The notes below the pieces were generated by a model that was given only the letters and a program-made list of their open reading frames with translations, made no database searches and had not been told where the DNA came from. The position numbers and the translations under genes are program-made. From contig SVTI01000012.1 in assembly GCA_015063855.1 (NCBI GenBank), forward strand, positions 1 to 40,256: 40,256 bases of DNA, given 5' to 3'. Of the stretch, positions 24,135 through 32,075 are shown in pieces. Numbering within the stretch: the first letter of the stretch is position 1; each line of letters begins with the position of its first letter. The DNA is from Oscillospiraceae bacterium (lineage in GTDB: Bacteria; Bacillota; Clostridia; Oscillospirales; CAG-272).

Positions 24135-25511
24135 ATGATGAAAAGCGATGTTTTGATAATCGGCGCAGGCCCGGGAGGAATATTTTCCGCTTATGAGCTT
24201 ATGAAGCTCTGCCCCGATCTTAATATAACCGTATTGGAGGCAGGCAATCCCCTTCATAAGAGAAAATGTCCCATCGATGGCAAGAGGATAAAGAGCTGTA
24301 TCGGCTGTAAGCCCTGTTCTATCATGAATGGCTTTGGCGGTGCGGGTGCCTTCTCTGACGGTAAGTATAATATTACAAATCAGTTTGGCGGTACGCTTTA
24401 TGAGTATATCGGTAAGGAAGCGGCCCTTGAGCTTATGCATTATGTTGACGGTATAAATCTTGCCTTCGGCGGAGAGGGAACTAAGCTCTACACCACCGCG
24501 AACTCTTCTATAAAGAAGCTTTGCCTACAGAACCGTCTGCATCTTCTGGATGCATCTGTACGCCATCTCGGAACGGATATAAACTATGTAGTTCTTGAGA
24601 ACCTCTATAATTATATGAAGGATCATGTGAATTTTATCTTCAATTGCCCTGCGGTGAAGGTAGAGAAGACCGATGAGGGTTATAAGGTTACAACCGAAAA
24701 GGAAGAGGTATACGAGGCTCCCAAGTGCATTATTTCGGGCGGCAGAAGCGGAAGTAAATGGATGGAGGGTGTATGTCACGATATGGGCATACCTACCAAG
24801 AGTAACCGTGTTGATATAGGTGTGCGTGTTGAATTGCCTGCGGAGGTATTTTCTCATCTCACAGACGAGCTGTATGAGAGTAAGATAGTTTACCGTACAG
24901 AGAAGTATAACGACCTTGTACGTACCTTCTGTATGAACCCCCGAGGTGCTGTTGTTAATGAGAATACCAACGGTATTGTTACGGTGAATGGTCACAGCTA
25001 TGAGGATCCTGCCCTGCAGACCGAGAATACCAATTTCGCTCTGCTTGTGGCAAAGCATTTTTCCGATCCCTTTGAGGACTCTAACGGCTACGGTGAGAGT
25101 ATAGCGAAGCTCTCAAATATGCTGGGTGGAGGTGTCATAGTACAGCGATTCGGTGATCTTGTTGCAGGTAAGCGTTCCACACATTCAAGGATTCAGGAGT
25201 CATTCACCACTCCTACTTTGGCTGCCACCCCCGGTGATCTCAGCCTTGTTATGCCCAAGCGTATACTTGACGGTATTATAGAGATGATCTATACGCTTGA
25301 TAAGATAGCACCCGGTACTGCTAACGATGATACTCTGCTCTACGGAGTTGAGGTTAAATTTTATAATATGGAGGTATCCCTTGACGAGCATCTTGAGACC
25401 CTCCATAAGGGGCTCTTTGTTATAGGTGACTGCAGCGGTATAACACATTCGCTGTCTCATGCCTCTGCAAGCGGAGTTCATGTGGCAAGGTATATTGCGG
25501 AGAATAAATAA
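24135..25511 (+). CDS. FAD-dependent oxidoreductase with a four-cysteine cluster
   Basis: 458 residues. The Rossmann FAD motif GAGPGG is at residues 10-15, with LEAG at the end of the second strand, and the C-terminal flavin motif is GLFVIGDCSGITHSLSHASASG. It belongs to the poorly characterised group annotated as NAD(FAD)-utilising dehydrogenases (FAD-dependent protein C-like). Cys45, Cys55, Cys58 and Cys61 (CPIDGKRIKSCIGCKPC) form C-x9-C-x2-C-x2-C, which could hold an iron-sulfur cluster or zinc; this is inference. The substrate is unknown. AAAGGA lies 6 bases before the first of two ATGs. It is a single-gene unit ended by a terminator. Confidence 0.8.
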   Translation: MMKSDVLIIGAGPGGIFSAYELMKLCPDLNITVLEAGNPLHKRKCPIDGKRIKSCIGCKPCSIMNGFGGAGAFSDGKYNITNQFGGTLYEYIGKEAALELMHYVDGINLAFGGEGTKLYTTANSSIKKLCLQNRLHLLDASVRHLGTDINYVVLENLYNYMKDHVNFIFNCPAVKVEKTDEGYKVTTEKEEVYEAPKCIISGGRSGSKWMEGVCHDMGIPTKSNRVDIGVRVELPAEVFSHLTDELYESKIVYRTEKYNDLVRTFCMNPRGAVVNENTNGIVTVNGHSYEDPALQTENTNFALLVAKHFSDPFEDSNGYGESIAKLSNMLGGGVIVQRFGDLVAGKRSTHSRIQESFTTPTLAATPGDLSLVMPKRILDGIIEMIYTLDKIAPGTANDDTLLYGVEVKFYNMEVSLDEHLETLHKGLFVIGDCSGITHSLSHASASGVHVARYIAENK

Positions 25512-25524
25512 AAGGCTCACTTCA

Positions 25525-25555
25525 AAAAACTCGCGGATTTTTTTCGCGAGTTTTT
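25525..25555 (+). terminator. Terminator after the FAD oxidoreductase
   Basis: AAAAACTCGCG pairs perfectly with CGCGAGTTTTT (11 bp), loop GATTTTTTT. Confidence 0.9.
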
Positions 25556-25564
25556 ATTTTTCTA

Positions 25565-25593
25565 TTGACAAATCGTTCTACATGGTGTAGAAT
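25565..25593 (+). promoter_or_regulatory. Promoter for the BlaI/BlaR1-type operon
   Basis: TTGACA (25565-25570), 17 bases, TAGAAT (25588-25593). The spacer and -10 are covered by the first operator. Confidence 0.85.
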
Positions 25594-25617
25594 ATAGTTG
25601 TTCTACAAGATGTAGAA
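25576..25617 (+). promoter_or_regulatory. Tandem BlaI-type operators
   Basis: Two identical-arm palindromes, TTCTACA-TGG-TGTAGAA (25576-25592) and TTCTACA-AGA-TGTAGAA (25601-25617), centres 25 bp apart. The TACA...TGTA core matches that recognised by BlaI/MecI repressors. One site overlaps the promoter, the other the transcript start. Confidence 0.85.
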
Positions 25618-25633
25618 TGAGGAGGTATAAATA

Positions 25634-25996
25634 ATGAGTGAGTTACAAATGGGTACAAATGAATCTAAATTTGCCGATATTATATGGTCAAATGAGCCGA
25701 TAAGTGCCGCTATGATAGCAAAAAGGGCGGAGGAAGCTCTTAATTGGAAAAAGACTACCTCATATACGGTACTGAAAAGACTTTGCGAAAAGGGAATATT
25801 CAAAAATGAAAAGGGAATAGTCAGCTCCTTGATCTCAAGAGAGGAATTCTATTCTATGCAGAGCGAAAGATTTGTGGAGGAAACCTTTGAGGGTTCGCTT
25901 CCCGCATTTCTTGCCGCATTCACAAAGCGAAAGGAATTAAAGCCCGAGGAGATTGCCGAGCTTCGCCGCATGGTGGATGAATACGAGGTGAAATAA
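25634..25996 (+). CDS. BlaI/MecI/CopY-family transcriptional repressor
   Basis: 120 residues. It has the winged-helix N-terminal domain of the BlaI family (ADIIWSNEPISAAMIAKRAEEALNWKKTTSYTVLKRLCEKGIFKNEKG), followed by a short helical dimerisation region (FLAAFTKRKELKPEEIAELRRMVDEYEVK). It starts just downstream of two TACA-TGTA operators, so it probably represses its own operon. The next gene, 1 base away, encodes a BlaR1-type membrane protease whose activation would lead to cleavage of this repressor. GAGGAGG precedes the ATG. Confidence 0.92.
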   Translation: MSELQMGTNESKFADIIWSNEPISAAMIAKRAEEALNWKKTTSYTVLKRLCEKGIFKNEKGIVSSLISREEFYSMQSERFVEETFEGSLPAFLAAFTKRKELKPEEIAELRRMVDEYEVK

Positions 25997-25997
25997 T

Positions 25998-28406
25998 ATG
26001 TCACAGATATTTTTGCAGCTTCTCAACATGAGTATAACCGCAGGTATCATCGTGCTTGTGGTGTTGATACTTCGTTTGCTGCTGAGACGTTCTCCTAAAT
26101 GGATACGCTGTATTCTGTGGGGGATCGTAGCATTACGATTGATGATACCCTACTCGATCGAGAGTGTATTCAGTCTTGTTCCCGAGACCGAGCCTATTGC
26201 CGAGGAGATAGTTTATGCCGAGCCCGTGGGTGCGTATACAGGCATCTTTGCCCTGAATACCACTCTCGATGTCACCGATACAACGGTGAACGTAACTGCT
26301 CCCACCCCGATGCCCGAGGAGACAGAGGTCAGCTACAGCGCCGTTGATATAGCGAGTGCTGTATGGCTTTGCGGTATTGGTGTTATGCTTGTATACGCAG
26401 TTGTCAGCTCTGTAAGGATATCCCGATCCGTTGCGGAGGGTGTTGAGGAGGAGAAGGGAATATTTCTCTGCGACAGAATATCATCTCCCTTCATTTTCGG
26501 AATTATAAGACCTAAAATATATCTTCCCTCAAGTATAGATGAGTGCGACAAGCATTATGTTATTGCCCATGAGAGAGCACATATCAGAAGAAAGGATCAT
26601 TGGTGGAAGCCGATCGGATTTATACTGTTAAGTGTTTATTGGTTCAATCCTCTTATATGGCTTGGATATATTCTTCTTTGCCGTGATATCGAGCTTGCCT
26701 GCGACGAAAAGGTTATCTCCGAGATGGGTGAGGAGGCAAAAAAGAGCTATTCCACCGCTTTGATAAATTGCTCCGCCAAGCAAAGGCTTGTGTCTGCCTG
26801 CCCCGTTGCCTTTGGAGAAACCGGGGTCAAGGGAAGGATCAGATCGGTTCTCAACTATAAGAAGCCGGCATTCTGGATAATTATTGTCGCTCTTATTGCC
26901 TGTATTGCCCTTGCGGTCTTTTTCCTTACCGATCCCTTAAAGAAGGATGTTGAAGAGCTTAAGGTGGAATATGATACGGGAATAGGCTATGAGGATCTTG
27001 AGCTGAGGGCGACAGAGCTGACAGCGGAGTCAGGGGCATATTCCTTTGTACAAACCGTGGAAGGTGCTCCCGTTTATCTTATCGGAAGTGATATGTGTCT
27101 TTATGTCGAGGATGAGGAGGGTTATATCCGCTACGGTATTATGAGCGAATGCGAAATGACCGAGGAAAAGTTCGATTCCCGATTTGACAACGGTTACTTT
27201 GAGGGTATTGAAGAGATCAAGAACAACAACGAAAAGATGTGGGAGCTTTATTCTACCTCTAACGGTTATACAAAGGCATTGCATATCCTTCTGCTTCAGA
27301 AGGACGGAACTATCTACATCGGCTGCGGTTATCACGGTATGGGAAGAAACGAACCCAAAAATCCCGACGATTCGCAGATCCGTTGGTTATATAAGGTGAA
27401 GTCAACAGTATCAACTGCCCCAAAAGCCTACCGTGATGTGGATTATGTCTATCATGATCCCAACACCAACGCAATTCTTGCGGCAATTACCGAGGCATAC
27501 ACCTGCAGTGAATCTCCCGAGGAGATACTGAAGCCGACTATTTCTCTCTCCGAATCGGACGGGCGCTTTCAGTTCACCTACAGTATGTTCTCGAGCTATC
27601 TTTGTTCGGGAAAATATGAAAAGACAGGAAATGAGCTGATACTTCGTACCGATGACGGTGAGAATGTCTATTATTTTGAGCGTAAGGGCGAGGATTATAT
27701 ATTTGATGCCAAGCGTTCCTCACCGATGCCGAGGTATAAGTATTCATCAAACGGTAATCCCGAGCCTCCCGTTGCCGACGGTGCGGTGTTCAGCCCCAAG
27801 CCTACACTTACCCCCGTAATAGATTATATCGAGTCGGATATCGACAATGACGGTGTGAAGGAAGCCATTTCCATTACCGTCGGCCCTACCTCGGGACTCT
27901 ATTCCTTCTATCTGAATGTTACAGACGGCGACAAGGATTACCGTGATATGTTTATTACCGAGGCGGGTGCGGTCTCCTTTGTCCTGAATGATGAGGGTGT
28001 TGCCGTTATTAAGCAGGATATGCCGGGTGAGATCACACGCTATCTTGACATAGTGCTTGAAGGCGACCATGCTTATCTCTATGAGGAGGGTGTAAGCATT
28101 GTACATATCTTTGCTCAGGAGGTGACAGAATACTCCTATACTGAGGATATGGCGGATCATGAGGGTATGGTAGAAATGATCAATGTGGATATGCACGAGA
28201 AGATCCCTAATATATCTACTGCCCGTGAGGCTATACTCGAAGCCCACAAGCGTGTCAAGACAAACTATGACAGAGTGGCTGTGGGCTACGATGAGAGTGA
28301 GGATATGTGGAAGATCAATTTCTATACAGAGGGAGTCCTCGGCGGTGATCAGATAGTCTACGTCTCATCTGACCGAAGCCTTATTGCTGTAATATACGGT
28401 GATTAA
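25998..28406 (+). CDS. M56 (BlaR1/MecR1-type) membrane metalloprotease sensor with a non-PBP C-terminal region
   Basis: 802 residues. Four membrane segments are visible: MSITAGIIVLVVLILRLLL, the AVWLCGIGVMLVYAVVSSV helix, IGFILLSVYWFNPLIWLGYILLC, and FWIIIVALIACIALAVFFL (~292-312). The cytoplasmic loop carries the zinc HERAH (His191-His195) in VIAHERAHIRRKDHW, and the later ELACDEKV supplies the third ligand, as in BlaR1. After residue ~315 comes ~490 residues of extracellular sequence that does not show the penicillin-binding SxxK/KTG pattern; it contains two acidic/aromatic domains, a DNDGVKEAIS segment like an FG-GAP-type repeat, and a C-terminal YDESEDMWKINFYTEG module. The stimulus is probably not a beta-lactam in the classical way. 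It is translationally coupled to the repressor gene. Confidence 0.85.
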   Translation: MSQIFLQLLNMSITAGIIVLVVLILRLLLRRSPKWIRCILWGIVALRLMIPYSIESVFSLVPETEPIAEEIVYAEPVGAYTGIFALNTTLDVTDTTVNVTAPTPMPEETEVSYSAVDIASAVWLCGIGVMLVYAVVSSVRISRSVAEGVEEEKGIFLCDRISSPFIFGIIRPKIYLPSSIDECDKHYVIAHERAHIRRKDHWWKPIGFILLSVYWFNPLIWLGYILLCRDIELACDEKVISEMGEEAKKSYSTALINCSAKQRLVSACPVAFGETGVKGRIRSVLNYKKPAFWIIIVALIACIALAVFFLTDPLKKDVEELKVEYDTGIGYEDLELRATELTAESGAYSFVQTVEGAPVYLIGSDMCLYVEDEEGYIRYGIMSECEMTEEKFDSRFDNGYFEGIEEIKNNNEKMWELYSTSNGYTKALHILLLQKDGTIYIGCGYHGMGRNEPKNPDDSQIRWLYKVKSTVSTAPKAYRDVDYVYHDPNTNAILAAITEAYTCSESPEEILKPTISLSESDGRFQFTYSMFSSYLCSGKYEKTGNELILRTDDGENVYYFERKGEDYIFDAKRSSPMPRYKYSSNGNPEPPVADGAVFSPKPTLTPVIDYIESDIDNDGVKEAISITVGPTSGLYSFYLNVTDGDKDYRDMFITEAGAVSFVLNDEGVAVIKQDMPGEITRYLDIVLEGDHAYLYEEGVSIVHIFAQEVTEYSYTEDMADHEGMVEMINVDMHEKIPNISTAREAILEAHKRVKTNYDRVAVGYDESEDMWKINFYTEGVLGGDQIVYVSSDRSLIAVIYGD

Positions 28407-28493
28407 TACCGCCCGACGTACCGAATTTTACCTGTTTCTGCATTGCGAACAATTCACACAAGATAGATAATTTCCTATATATTGAAAAAATAC

Positions 28494-28521
28494 TTGCATT
28501 TTTTCTGATTGATGATATACT
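28494..28521 (+). promoter_or_regulatory. Promoter for the M48 protease gene
   Basis: TTGCAT (28494-28499), 16 bases, extended -10 TGATATACT (28513-28521). Confidence 0.72.
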
Positions 28522-28548
28522 TATGATATCAGCATATCGGAGGTAGTA

Positions 28549-29430
28549 ATGTACATATTCGATTTTATAAGAAGTCTTTTCAAGAAAAGTAAGATAGGCG
28601 TATTTATATGGATACTGTTGAATGTAACGCTTATAGCCGCCCTGTTCAGCGCGGGATTTACCTCTGCCGAGGGAGCGTTTATAGGTGTGGGAGTGTATTT
28701 TATCTCTCTTATGATCGCTCTGTCTCCCATAGGTGAATTTATACTCCGTCTGCAGACAGGCTGTAAGCGTATCAAGGATCCCATTATCAAGAATAGACTT
28801 ACCGAGTTGTTTAATGAGGTATATTTGAAGGCGAAGGAGTATAATCCCGAGCTTCCGAAGAAAATCAAGCTTTATATATCCTATTCTGATGCTCCGAATG
28901 CTTTTGCAACGGGACGAAGGACCGTCTGTGTAACGAGAGGACTTCTTGAATATGACGATGAGCATATTAAGGCTGTGCTCGGTCATGAGGTGGGTCATCT
29001 TGCAAATAAGGATACCGATACGATTCTTGTTGTAGCGGTAGGAAATCTCATTGTAAGCATACTCTTTGTGATAATAAGGCTGTTTGCCAATATTTCCTTC
29101 GGTATAGCTGAGTTTATATCCTCTCTTTTCGGTAATATCGGCGGCTTTATAGGCGGTATATTCAGAATATGCGGAAAACTTATTGCTGATGTTGTTCTGG
29201 TACTTCTTATGCGGCTATGGACACAGATAGGAGTATGGCTGTGTATGTATTCAAGCAGAAAAAACGAGTATGAGGCGGATGCCTATTCGGTTCGTCTCGG
29301 TTACGGAAGAGCGTTGTGTCAGGTGTTGGCAAGCTTTGGTTCATCAGGTTCAAAGGGTCTTTTTGCGGCGCTTTCGTCAAGTCATCCTAAGACCGAAGCA
29401 AGAATAAAGAAAATAGAATCGATACTTTAG
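28549..29430 (+). CDS. M48-family (HtpX-like) membrane zinc metalloprotease
   Basis: 293 residues. N-terminal membrane segments (IGVFIWILLNVTLIAALFSAGF and GAFIGVGVYFISLMIALSPI) precede the catalytic domain. The zinc motif is GHEVGH with His146, Glu147 and His150; the SDAPNAFATGRRTVCVTRGLLE strand before it and the KNEYEADAYSVRLGYG third-ligand motif are diagnostic of M48. Between them lies a long hydrophobic, Gly/Phe/Ile-rich double membrane insertion (~160-225). HtpX-type enzymes degrade damaged membrane proteins. GGAGGT precedes the ATG; a single-gene unit ended by a terminator. Confidence 0.92.
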   Translation: MYIFDFIRSLFKKSKIGVFIWILLNVTLIAALFSAGFTSAEGAFIGVGVYFISLMIALSPIGEFILRLQTGCKRIKDPIIKNRLTELFNEVYLKAKEYNPELPKKIKLYISYSDAPNAFATGRRTVCVTRGLLEYDDEHIKAVLGHEVGHLANKDTDTILVVAVGNLIVSILFVIIRLFANISFGIAEFISSLFGNIGGFIGGIFRICGKLIADVVLVLLMRLWTQIGVWLCMYSSRKNEYEADAYSVRLGYGRALCQVLASFGSSGSKGLFAALSSSHPKTEARIKKIESIL

Positions 29431-29445
29431 AGCTTTTTGATATAA

Positions 29446-29480
29446 AAATCTCCCGAAATTGTAAAATCGGGAGATTTTTT
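29446..29480 (+). terminator. Terminator after the M48 protease
   Basis: AAATCTCCCGA pairs with TCGGGAGATTT (11 bp), followed by a T-run. Confidence 0.9.
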
Positions 29481-29482
29481 GT

Positions 29483-29511
29483 TTGACAATATTCTATAAT
29501 TATGATAAAAT
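29483..29511 (+). promoter_or_regulatory. Promoter for the acyltransferase-transporter-kinase operon
   Basis: TTGACA (29483-29488), 17 bases, TAAAAT (29506-29511). Confidence 0.78.
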
Positions 29512-29541
29512 TATTATAATTAATTATTTTATGGTGATGGT

Positions 29542-30687
29542 ATGACAAGAAAGCATAGGTTTTTTTGGGCGTTTTTCCGTCCTCTTGTGGCAGTTTTTCT
29601 GAAGATTAAATTCGGCTATAAATATGATAAGCCAAAGGATCTGCCCGAAAAGTACATTGTTCTCTCAAACCATTGTACTGATTTTGACCCTGTTTTTGTA
29701 GGGGTATCCTTTAAGAAGCAGATGTATCTTGTGGCAAGCGAGCATATAACCCGTTGGGGCTGGCCGTACAAGCTTCTCAAGTTTGGATTTGAACCGATAA
29801 TCAGATATAAGGCGACTGTGGCTACATCTACGGTTCTTGATATTCTTCGTAAGGTGCGTAAGGGTGCAAGGGTCTGTCTCTTTGCAGAGGGTGTTAAGAC
29901 CTGGGACGGTGTTACCTGTCCCATACTTCCCGCTACGGCGCAGATGATAAAGAAGTCCGGGGCGGCTCTTGTTACCTATAAGCTTATAGGCGGATATTTT
30001 GTCAGTCCCGCCTGGAGTGAGAAGGGAACCAGAAAGGGTAAGATAGAGGGCAGAATAGCAGGTGTGTATACCGCCGAGCGGTTAGCCGAAATGTCAAACG
30101 AGGAAATTGCCGCTGTTATCGAACATGACCTCTATGAGGATGCTTATAAGAGACAACTTGAGAGTCCTGAAAAATACAAGGGTAAGAATAAGGCTAAGGG
30201 ACTTGAGAATCTCATATATATATGTCCCAAGTGTCATAAATACGATAAGCTCGTTTCACAGGGGGATAAGCTTATCTGTACAGATTGCGGAAACGAGATC
30301 GTATATGACGATTATGCAATGCTGACAGGCTGTGATCAGAGAACGGTCTATGAGCTTTTTAAGTGGCAATGTGACTTTACTGCCACGGATGCTTCGGAAG
30401 GTATTCCCTATATTGCTGAAGGTATCAGGTTCTATAGAATTGATAAGGAAAGCTCGCAGCTTTTGTGCGAAGCAGAACTTAGAATGGACAGAGAATCGAT
30501 CTCCTTCGGTCAAAGGCGGTTTGAGTTTGACAGAATAACCGACCTTGCCATTCACGGGAATCACGCATTGGTATTTGAGTCGGATAAGGAATACTATGAA
30601 ATATTACTCCCGACGGGGGTATGTACATATAAATTTTTGCAGTATTACAGAGAAGCTGTAAAGCAAAGTAAATCAGCGAGGGCGTAA
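29542..30687 (+). CDS. PlsC-like acyltransferase fused to a zinc ribbon and a C-terminal PH-like domain
   Basis: 381 residues, longer than typical 1-acylglycerol-3-phosphate acyltransferases (~240). The catalytic HX4D motif is NHCTDFD (His44, Asp49) and the second motif is LFAEGVKTWDG (Glu116, Gly117), so the N-terminal ~205 residues probably acylate a lysophospholipid at the membrane. Then comes a zinc ribbon CPKC...CTDC (Cys228, 231, 246, 249), and a C-terminal beta-rich module (ISFGQRRFEFDRITDLAIHGNHALVFE) that resembles bacterial PH/GRAM-like domains. The upstream region has only a weak ribosome-binding site (GGTGATGGT). It is the first gene of an operon with the transporter (3-base gap) and the kinase. 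Confidence 0.8.
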   Translation: MTRKHRFFWAFFRPLVAVFLKIKFGYKYDKPKDLPEKYIVLSNHCTDFDPVFVGVSFKKQMYLVASEHITRWGWPYKLLKFGFEPIIRYKATVATSTVLDILRKVRKGARVCLFAEGVKTWDGVTCPILPATAQMIKKSGAALVTYKLIGGYFVSPAWSEKGTRKGKIEGRIAGVYTAERLAEMSNEEIAAVIEHDLYEDAYKRQLESPEKYKGKNKAKGLENLIYICPKCHKYDKLVSQGDKLICTDCGNEIVYDDYAMLTGCDQRTVYELFKWQCDFTATDASEGIPYIAEGIRFYRIDKESSQLLCEAELRMDRESISFGQRRFEFDRITDLAIHGNHALVFESDKEYYEILLPTGVCTYKFLQYYREAVKQSKSARA

Positions 30688-30690
30688 TTT

Positions 30691-32070
30691 ATGGATTTTT
30701 CACAGGCAAACACATCTTTATGGAACCCTATAATTCAGATCGGTATTATTGCCGGATTAATATTGGTTGCAAATATTTTAAGAAGGAAATTGGCATTTAT
30801 CAGAAATTCTTTGATACCTACGGCGGTATTGGCAGGCTTCATTCTTTTGGGCTTGAAGTATGCATTTCCTACACTTGTCGATCCTATCTTTCTTGAGAAG
30901 CTTACATATCATGCATTGGCATTTGGATTTATAGCAATGAGTCTTCGTATACCCGAGAAGCAGAACGAATCTACTCCGGGTATTGCGGCAAAAAGCGGTG
31001 CTCTTATAGTCAGTACATATCTTATGCAGGCGATAACAGGTCTTGTAGTGTCTCTTGTCCTCGCATACACCATGATGCCCGATCTCTTTAAAGCAAGCGG
31101 TATACTTCTTCCCATGGCATACGGACAGGGTCCCGGTCAGGCAAACAATGTGGGCTCGACCTATGAGGCTCTCGGTATGGCGGGCGGCAGAAGCTTTGGA
31201 CTTTCGCTTTCGGCGGCAGGATATCTTTGTGCCTGTGTTGTAGGTGTTATTTTCCTCAATATATATGCACGCAAGGGAAAGCTTAGGAGAATCAAGGATA
31301 AGGAATATCTTTCAGGCTCTGTTACCGTTGATACTTTCCAGGATCATAACGAGATACCGATATCTGAATCTATCGATAAGTTCAGTATGCAGATAGCACT
31401 CGTTTGCTTCATATACTTGTTTACATTCCTTTTGATATGGGGTGTATCGGCATTGCTCGGTCTCATTTCCGAGGGACTTGCAGGAACAGTTTCTACATTA
31501 CTCTGGGGATTTAACTTTATTATCGGTTCTGCCCTTGCCATAGCAGTACGAAGCATTATGAAGAATCTTCGCAGATTCAAGGTAATGAATCAGCAGTATC
31601 AAAATAATTACCTGCTCAGCCGTATTTCGGGTCTTGCCTTTGATCTTATGATAGTCTCGGGCATTGCAAGTATTAATTTTGAGGATCTTTCCGGCTATTG
31701 GCTTCCCTTTGGAATTATGGCGATCTTAGGCGGAATAGTTACATTTGCTTACCTTAAATGGGTATGTAACAAAATTTACAAGGGCTATGAAAATGAAGGC
31801 TTCTTCTCTATGTATGGTATGCTGACAGGTACCATAAGCTCAGGAGTTTTACTCCTGCGTGAGATTGATCCCGAGATGAAGACTCCCGCCTCCGACAACC
31901 TTGTTTACGGAAGCTCGTTTGGTATAGTCTTTGGTGCCCCGATGCTTCTTATAATCAGCTTTGCCGCAAAGGGAGAGTATACTGCCATTGTTTCCATCGG
32001 TATAATTATAGTATACCTTGCGGCACTCCTTGCAATCATATTTGCTAAACGAAAGAATAAAAAAGGATAA
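30691..32070 (+). CDS. Sodium/glutamate symporter family (GltS-like) transporter
   Basis: 459 residues with roughly ten to twelve hydrophobic segments. The conserved GltS-type re-entrant region is seen in LPMAYGQGPGQANNVGSTYEALGMAGGRSFGLSLSAAGYL, and a second, similar half begins near YLLSRISGLAFDLMIVSGIASI...FGIVFGAPMLLIIS. The family imports glutamate with sodium, but this is a divergent member and the substrate is not proven. It starts 3 bases after the acyltransferase stop; the ribosome-binding site is weak (GCGAGGGCG), suggesting coupling. Confidence 0.78.
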   Translation: MDFSQANTSLWNPIIQIGIIAGLILVANILRRKLAFIRNSLIPTAVLAGFILLGLKYAFPTLVDPIFLEKLTYHALAFGFIAMSLRIPEKQNESTPGIAAKSGALIVSTYLMQAITGLVVSLVLAYTMMPDLFKASGILLPMAYGQGPGQANNVGSTYEALGMAGGRSFGLSLSAAGYLCACVVGVIFLNIYARKGKLRRIKDKEYLSGSVTVDTFQDHNEIPISESIDKFSMQIALVCFIYLFTFLLIWGVSALLGLISEGLAGTVSTLLWGFNFIIGSALAIAVRSIMKNLRRFKVMNQQYQNNYLLSRISGLAFDLMIVSGIASINFEDLSGYWLPFGIMAILGGIVTFAYLKWVCNKIYKGYENEGFFSMYGMLTGTISSGVLLLREIDPEMKTPASDNLVYGSSFGIVFGAPMLLIISFAAKGEYTAIVSIGIIIVYLAALLAIIFAKRKNKKG

Positions 32071-32075
32071 ATAAA

